Shown: in pieces, positions 33,163-36,616 of the stretch
Layout of the letters: every line of letters begins with the position of its first letter
Numbering within the stretch: the stretch's first letter is position 1
Source of the DNA: Verrucomicrobiota bacterium
GTDB taxonomy: Bacteria > Verrucomicrobiota > Verrucomicrobiia > Opitutales > Opitutaceae
Direction: 5' to 3'
Assembly: GCA_023446865.1 (NCBI GenBank)
Contig: JAEXPL010000088.1
Location: 1 to 36,616, forward strand
Length of the DNA: 36,616 bases
Notes under the pieces: model-generated
The model's input: the letters and a program-made list of their open reading frames with translations, nothing else
Told to the model about the DNA's origin: nothing
The model's database searches: none
Position numbers and translations under genes: made by a program

Positions 33163-33300
33163 GGAGGGGCGAGGGTTGTCGGGGTTTGCAGCAGTCGGGC
33201 GCTCCCCCGCAACACCAGCGCCGAGGCGCATCGCCATGGGGACGCGACACCAACCGTCGCCCCGAGCGTGGAGGAATCGCATCGCCAGTGACGAGAGATT
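33160..33300 (-). repeat. Duplicated leader, copy B
   Basis: Second copy of the leader described at 30921-31060, placed identically relative to the ATG of the 31138-33162 gene. Conservation outside coding sequence suggests that gene and promoter were duplicated together and that the leader has kept a function. It ends next to a C9 run at 33302-33310. Confidence 0.75.
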
Positions 33301-33301
33301 T

Positions 33302-33310
33302 CCCCCCCCC
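33302..33310. repeat. C9 homopolymer tract
   Basis: Nine consecutive C lie between the duplicated leader B and the 3' end of the alcohol dehydrogenase gene, about 140 bases before the DUF3857 start read leftward. It is prone to slippage or to base-call error. Confidence 0.5.
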
Positions 33311-33328
33311 TGCCGCCCACCACTCCGC

Positions 33329-34525
33329 TCACACCGCCGCCGCGAGAATGGTCTCCAGCTCCGCGGCGGTCAACGGCAGCGGGTTGCCCTTCATGCTGCT
33401 CGCGGCGGCGGCCTTCTCCACGATCGCGGGAATATCGGTTTCCCGGATGCCCCACGCGCCGAGGCGCGGAATACCGAGCTGTCGCGCCAGACCATAGCAA
33501 AACTCCGCCGTCGCTTCCGGCCGCGCCGTCGAGTCGCCAGTCAGCCAGCACGCCACCTCGGCCATCCGCGCCACCGCCGGATGCTGCGGCGCCCGCGTTC
33601 GCAGCGCCGTGAGGTTGCCGCGCAGCACCGGTCCGAGCAGTGCCGCGCAGATGGCCCCGTGCGGCGCCGCAAACATCCCGCCGATGGGAGCGGCGAAACC
33701 GTGCACCGCACCGAGGCCGGCATTCGCCAGCGCCATGCCGCTGTAGAGCGCGCCGAGCGCGAGGTCGCTGCGTGCCGCCAGATCGCCGGGGGCGGCGGCG
33801 GCCCGCGGCAGCGCCCGCGCCACCCGGCCGATACCCTCGCGGCACAGCACGTCCGTCATCGGATTGGCGCGACACGAAAGGTACGGTTCGATGAGCTGCG
33901 TGAGCGCATCCATGCCGGTGGCGGCCGTGACCGCCGCCGGGAGGCCGACCGCGAGCTCCGGATCCACCACGGCCACGCGCGGCAGCATCGCCGCACTGCG
34001 GAGGCTCACCTTCACCCGCGCCGGCGGCACCGCGAGCACGGCATTGCGGGTCGCCTCGGCGCCCGTGCCGGCCGTCGTCGGAACCGCGACGAAGGGCCAC
34101 GGTGCGGTCACCAACGGCAACCCGCGGCCAACAACCTCCAAATAGTCCTGCGCCGTGCCGGAGTTGGCCGCGAGGGCGGCGATCGCCTTGCCCGCGTCGA
34201 TCGCGCTCCCGCCGCCGACCGCCACCACCACCGTTGTTCCGAGAGCCCGAGCCCTGCGCACCCCTTCTTCGACCAGGGACACCGTCGGCTCCCCGCGCAC
34301 GGGAAATATCTCCAGCACGTCCACCGCGCGTCGCAGAGCCGCGATGAGCTCGCTCTGTCGTTCCGGTTCCGCCCCGGCGACGCAGAACACCCGCCGGCCG
34401 AAGTCCGCCACCAACGTCGGCAGCTCCCGTCGGGTTCCCGCGCCGAAGACGATGCGCTGCGCTGTCGCGAACTCGAACCGCGCCGGTCCCGTCGCACCGA
34501 CCTCCCGTTGGTCACCAGCCGGCAT
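33329..34525 (-). CDS. Iron-type (group III) alcohol dehydrogenase family protein
   Basis: A 398-residue NAD(P)-dependent oxidoreductase of the Fe-ADH/maleylacetate reductase superfamily. The Rossmann-like part has [18 protein letters not shown], the nucleotide-binding GGGS motif, and [12 protein letters not shown]. Metal-site positions are Asp206 and Gln210 ([13 protein letters not shown]), His275 (GAVHGFAAP) and His289 (FAAPHGAIC); Gln takes the place of the second ligand, usually His. A TTG at 34546 is the alternative start; the ATG at 34525 overlaps the ABM gene stop by 14 bases and suits coupling. Substrate unknown. The pairing with a quinol-monooxygenase-like protein suggests a small catabolic or detoxifying unit for aldehydes or ring-derived products. 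Confidence 0.87.
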   Translation of the reverse strand: MPAGDQREVGATGPARFEFATAQRIVFGAGTRRELPTLVADFGRRVFCVAGAEPERQSELIAALRRAVDVLEIFPVRGEPTVSLVEEGVRRARALGTTVVVAVGGGSAIDAGKAIAALAANSGTAQDYLEVVGRGLPLVTAPWPFVAVPTTAGTGAEATRNAVLAVPPARVKVSLRSAAMLPRVAVVDPELAVGLPAAVTAATGMDALTQLIEPYLSCRANPMTDVLCREGIGRVARALPRAAAAPGDLAARSDLALGALYSGMALANAGLGAVHGFAAPIGGMFAAPHGAICAALLGPVLRGNLTALRTRAPQHPAVARMAEVACWLTGDSTARPEATAEFCYGLARQLGIPRLGAWGIRETDIPAIVEKAAAASSMKGNPLPLTAAELETILAAAV

Positions 34526-34817
34526 CTTCGGGAAAAACGTTCGCAAACTTCACACTGGTCCGGGGCGCCGCCATCAGCGGGGCGACGGCGTCGCGCCACG
34601 CCGCGTAGTGCGCAGTCTCCTTGTGGCGCGCCGGGGCACCAGCATCGCGGTAGACCTCGACCAGCACAAACCGGGTGGGATCGTCGGCCTGCCGGCAGAT
34701 GTCGAACCGCGCGATCCCGGGTTCCTGCACACTGGCCCGGGCGTTCGCCAAGGTTGCGGTCACGAACTCCTCGACACTTTCGGGGCGGACTTGCACGTGG
34801 ACATGAACGATAAGCAT
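34512..34817 (-). CDS. ABM-domain (YgiN/LsrG-like) monooxygenase family protein
   Basis: A 101-residue alpha/beta-barrel dimer-type protein of the antibiotic biosynthesis monooxygenase family. The pattern [60 protein letters not shown] and W covers the whole domain. Members act without cofactor on quinols or, as LsrG, isomerise phospho-AI-2; the substrate here cannot be told. It is the first gene of a two-gene leftward unit overlapping the alcohol dehydrogenase gene, and is divergent from the histidine kinase across 141 bases in which no clear promoter was recognised. Confidence 0.87.
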   Translation of the reverse strand: MLIVHVHVQVRPESVEEFVTATLANARASVQEPGIARFDICRQADDPTRFVLVEVYRDAGAPARHKETAHYAAWRDAVAPLMAAPRTSVKFANVFPEDAGW

Positions 34818-34958
34818 GCCGCAGCGTGGCGGGAAAACCCGCCGCTGTCGACCCCGCGGGCCGCACTTGCCAAGGCTAAAGGTCTCGAATTAGCTCCGAC
34901 GCCACGATTCCCCCTTGAGCAAACGCCCGCCCGGCCGACTAGAAACGGGCGCACGTCC

Positions 34959-36616
34959 ATGTCCGGACTCCACCTTCCTCCTCCGACCGCTTTGATCGCC
35001 GTCGCCGATCAGGCCACCCGCGGCGTCTCGCCGCTCGGCGCAGCCGCGCTTGCTGCCTCAGCCTTGGTCGCCGGATGCCTGGCGGGCTGGGCCGGGCACC
35101 AATTATACCGCACGCGGAAAGGGCGATCGCGCCCCGTCGATCCCGGCGTGTTGATCGAGCAGATTCCCTTCCCGGCGGCAATTGCCGCGGCGGACGGACG
35201 CTGGCGCGCCGCCAATAAACTCGCCGACCAATTTTTCAGCACGCGCAGCCTTTCCTCGGACGACATCTCCACCCCGGATCTGCTTGAACACATCCGGCAA
35301 TGCTCCCGCTCCAGCGAGAGCAACGACGGTTACGAGTGCCGAATCGGGGAGATCTGGATCGGTTGGCGCCTCTCTCCCTTGCCCGACGGCGAGGTACTCG
35401 CCAGTCCGGCCGACATCACACTGCAGAAGCACCAAGAGTCGATCATCAGCCGCGAACGCGACACCGCCTTGCACGCCGCGCGGATGACTTCCGAATTCAT
35501 CGCCACCCTCAGCCACGACATCCGGGTCCCGATGAACGGCGTGCTCGGCATGGCCAACCTCCTCCTCGAAGCCGGCCTGACCCCGCAGCAGCAGGAGCTC
35601 ACCCAATCCGTCGTCGATAGTGCCGAGAGTGTCATCACCCTCACGGACGAGTTGCTCGACTTGGCGAAGATCGAAGCCGGCAAACTGGAGATCCACCCGC
35701 AGCCCGTCGATCTCTGCACCCTGCTCGACGAACTGCTCCGCGGCCATGCCGCCCGCGCCGCCGAGAAGAACCTCGACCTGTATTGCTCCGTCGACCCGAT
35801 GTTGCCCGAGCAGATCCATACCGACCCCGTCCGCCTGCGCCAGATCCTCGGCAATCTCCTCAGCAACGCGCTCAAGTTCACGGACCGCGGCGAGGTCTTC
35901 GTCCACGCCGGCTTCGAGGCCTCGCCGGAGAACCCCAACGTCGGCGAGATGCGCTTCTCCGTCCGCGACACCGGCATCGGCATCCCGCAGGAGAAACGTG
36001 ACCACCTCTTCCAGGCCTTCAGCCAGGCCGAAGCCAACACCTATAACCTCTACGGCGGCACCGGCCTCGGACTCGCCACCAGCCGCCGCCTCTCGGAGTT
36101 GATGGGCGGCCGGATGTGGTTCGAAAGCGAGACTGGCCGGGGCAGCACCTTCCACCTCGCCTTGCCCTACCAGCCCGTCGAAGGCTCCAAGCCCCCGGTG
36201 TGGACCCAAAAACACATTCAGGTCGACGGCCGCGACATCCTCGTCGTCGAGGACAACCCGCGGGTCGGCGCCGTGCTGCGGGATTGGATCGTGCGCTGGG
36301 GCGGGCGCCCGAAACTCATTGAGAGCGCCGCCGACATCCTCTCGTGGATCGAGTCCGGCGGCCGTTGCTCGGTGGCGCTGGTCGACTTCGACCTGCCCCA
36401 TTCCAACGGCCTCGCGGCCCTGCGCACCCTCCAGCAGCAGAAGACCCCGCCGCGCGTCATCGTCCTCAGCTCCCGGCCTCCGGAAGCCAAACACGGGCTC
36501 GAGACCTGCGACATCCTCCTCAAGCCGGTCCTGGCCGAGAGCTTGCTCGAATGTCTCCGCCGACCACCGCGCGCCGTCGCCAAACCGGCGGGAAAACCGG
36601 CCGCGGCTACCGCGGC
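34959..36616 (+). CDS. Hybrid sensor histidine kinase (3' end beyond window)
   Basis: Partial gene: 552 codons are present and the frame is still open at the window edge. One TM helix lies near the N-terminus (AAALAASALVAGCLAGWAG, about 28-46), followed by a PAS-like segment (about 62-165), a HisKA domain with H-box TLSHDIRVPMNGVLGMANLL (phospho-acceptor His186), and an HATPase with N-box QILGNLLSNALKFT, G1 DTGIGI and G2 GGTGLGLA. A receiver domain follows (DILVVEDNP, acceptor Asp476 in ALVDFDLP, Lys in LLKPV), ending in an Ala/Pro-rich linker (AKPAGKPAA), so further domains such as a second receiver or HPt are likely beyond the edge. The signal sensed is unknown. Confidence 0.92.
   Translation, partial: MSGLHLPPPTALIAVADQATRGVSPLGAAALAASALVAGCLAGWAGHQLYRTRKGRSRPVDPGVLIEQIPFPAAIAAADGRWRAANKLADQFFSTRSLSSDDISTPDLLEHIRQCSRSSESNDGYECRIGEIWIGWRLSPLPDGEVLASPADITLQKHQESIISRERDTALHAARMTSEFIATLSHDIRVPMNGVLGMANLLLEAGLTPQQQELTQSVVDSAESVITLTDELLDLAKIEAGKLEIHPQPVDLCTLLDELLRGHAARAAEKNLDLYCSVDPMLPEQIHTDPVRLRQILGNLLSNALKFTDRGEVFVHAGFEASPENPNVGEMRFSVRDTGIGIPQEKRDHLFQAFSQAEANTYNLYGGTGLGLATSRRLSELMGGRMWFESETGRGSTFHLALPYQPVEGSKPPVWTQKHIQVDGRDILVVEDNPRVGAVLRDWIVRWGGRPKLIESAADILSWIESGGRCSVALVDFDLPHSNGLAALRTLQQQKTPPRVIVLSSRPPEAKHGLETCDILLKPVLAESLLECLRRPPRAVAKPAGKPAAATA

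Noticed and set aside
33163..33282. N-terminal extension of the third DUF3857 protein to 33282
   Set aside because: The extra 40 codons run through the duplicated leader, whose other copy does not keep the frame, and a signal peptide starts later.
1..36616. CRISPR array, toxin-antitoxin or phage-defence system
   Set aside because: No regularly spaced direct repeats and no defence-type protein families were seen.

Overview
The window is GC-rich and densely coded, and it looks like the chromosome of a Verrucomicrobiota bacterium, most likely Opitutaceae-like. Pointers are the C-terminal DPDNDGIPNLLEWA-type segment on a large secreted glycosidase, the tandem secreted DUF3857/transglutaminase-like proteins, menaquinone synthesis (MenA), and the mix of housekeeping genes with Gram-negative envelope genes. 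This assignment is inference from family content, not a database match. No transposase, integrase, phage gene or CRISPR array was seen. All gene-free gaps are under 300 bases.

Left part (1-9400): a MazG-type NTP pyrophosphohydrolase; a SAM methyltransferase whose 3' end overlaps, antisense, the end of a polyamine ABC transporter operon (transcribed potC-potD-potB-potA); then a divergently transcribed, secreted, modular GH74 xyloglucanase-like enzyme.

Middle part (9400-15700): a leftward, translationally coupled group (ABC ATPase, ABC-2 permease, TPR lipid-face protein, MenA) preceded by an acylphosphatase gene. Next come an acidic helical protein of unknown function, tRNA-Ser(GCU), a stand-alone ribosomal protein bS18 gene with a clear terminator, and a Sua5/TsaC-type tRNA-modification gene.

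Envelope polysaccharide part (15700-22012): a leftward export cassette with a small secreted protein built of five 15-residue repeats, an outer-membrane beta-barrel, a Wza-like export protein and a Wzc-like BY-kinase with a C-terminal tyrosine cluster. A membrane-anchored TPR protein is divergent to it. No glycosyltransferases are beside it, so the sugar-assembly genes must lie elsewhere.

Right part (22218-36616): glycogen synthase; an RNase R gene split by one in-frame TAA where the family has tyrosine; a SlyD-type prolyl isomerase with a His/Cys-rich tail; three tandem secreted DUF3857/transglutaminase-like proteins in which the Cys-His-Asp triad is intact in one, reduced to His in the second and absent from the third; an ABM monooxygenase plus iron-type alcohol dehydrogenase pair; and a hybrid sensor histidine kinase that runs off the right edge. 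The DUF3857 trio with its duplicated leaders, the 15-residue-repeat protein in the polysaccharide cassette, and the interrupted RNase R are the items most worth a second look.
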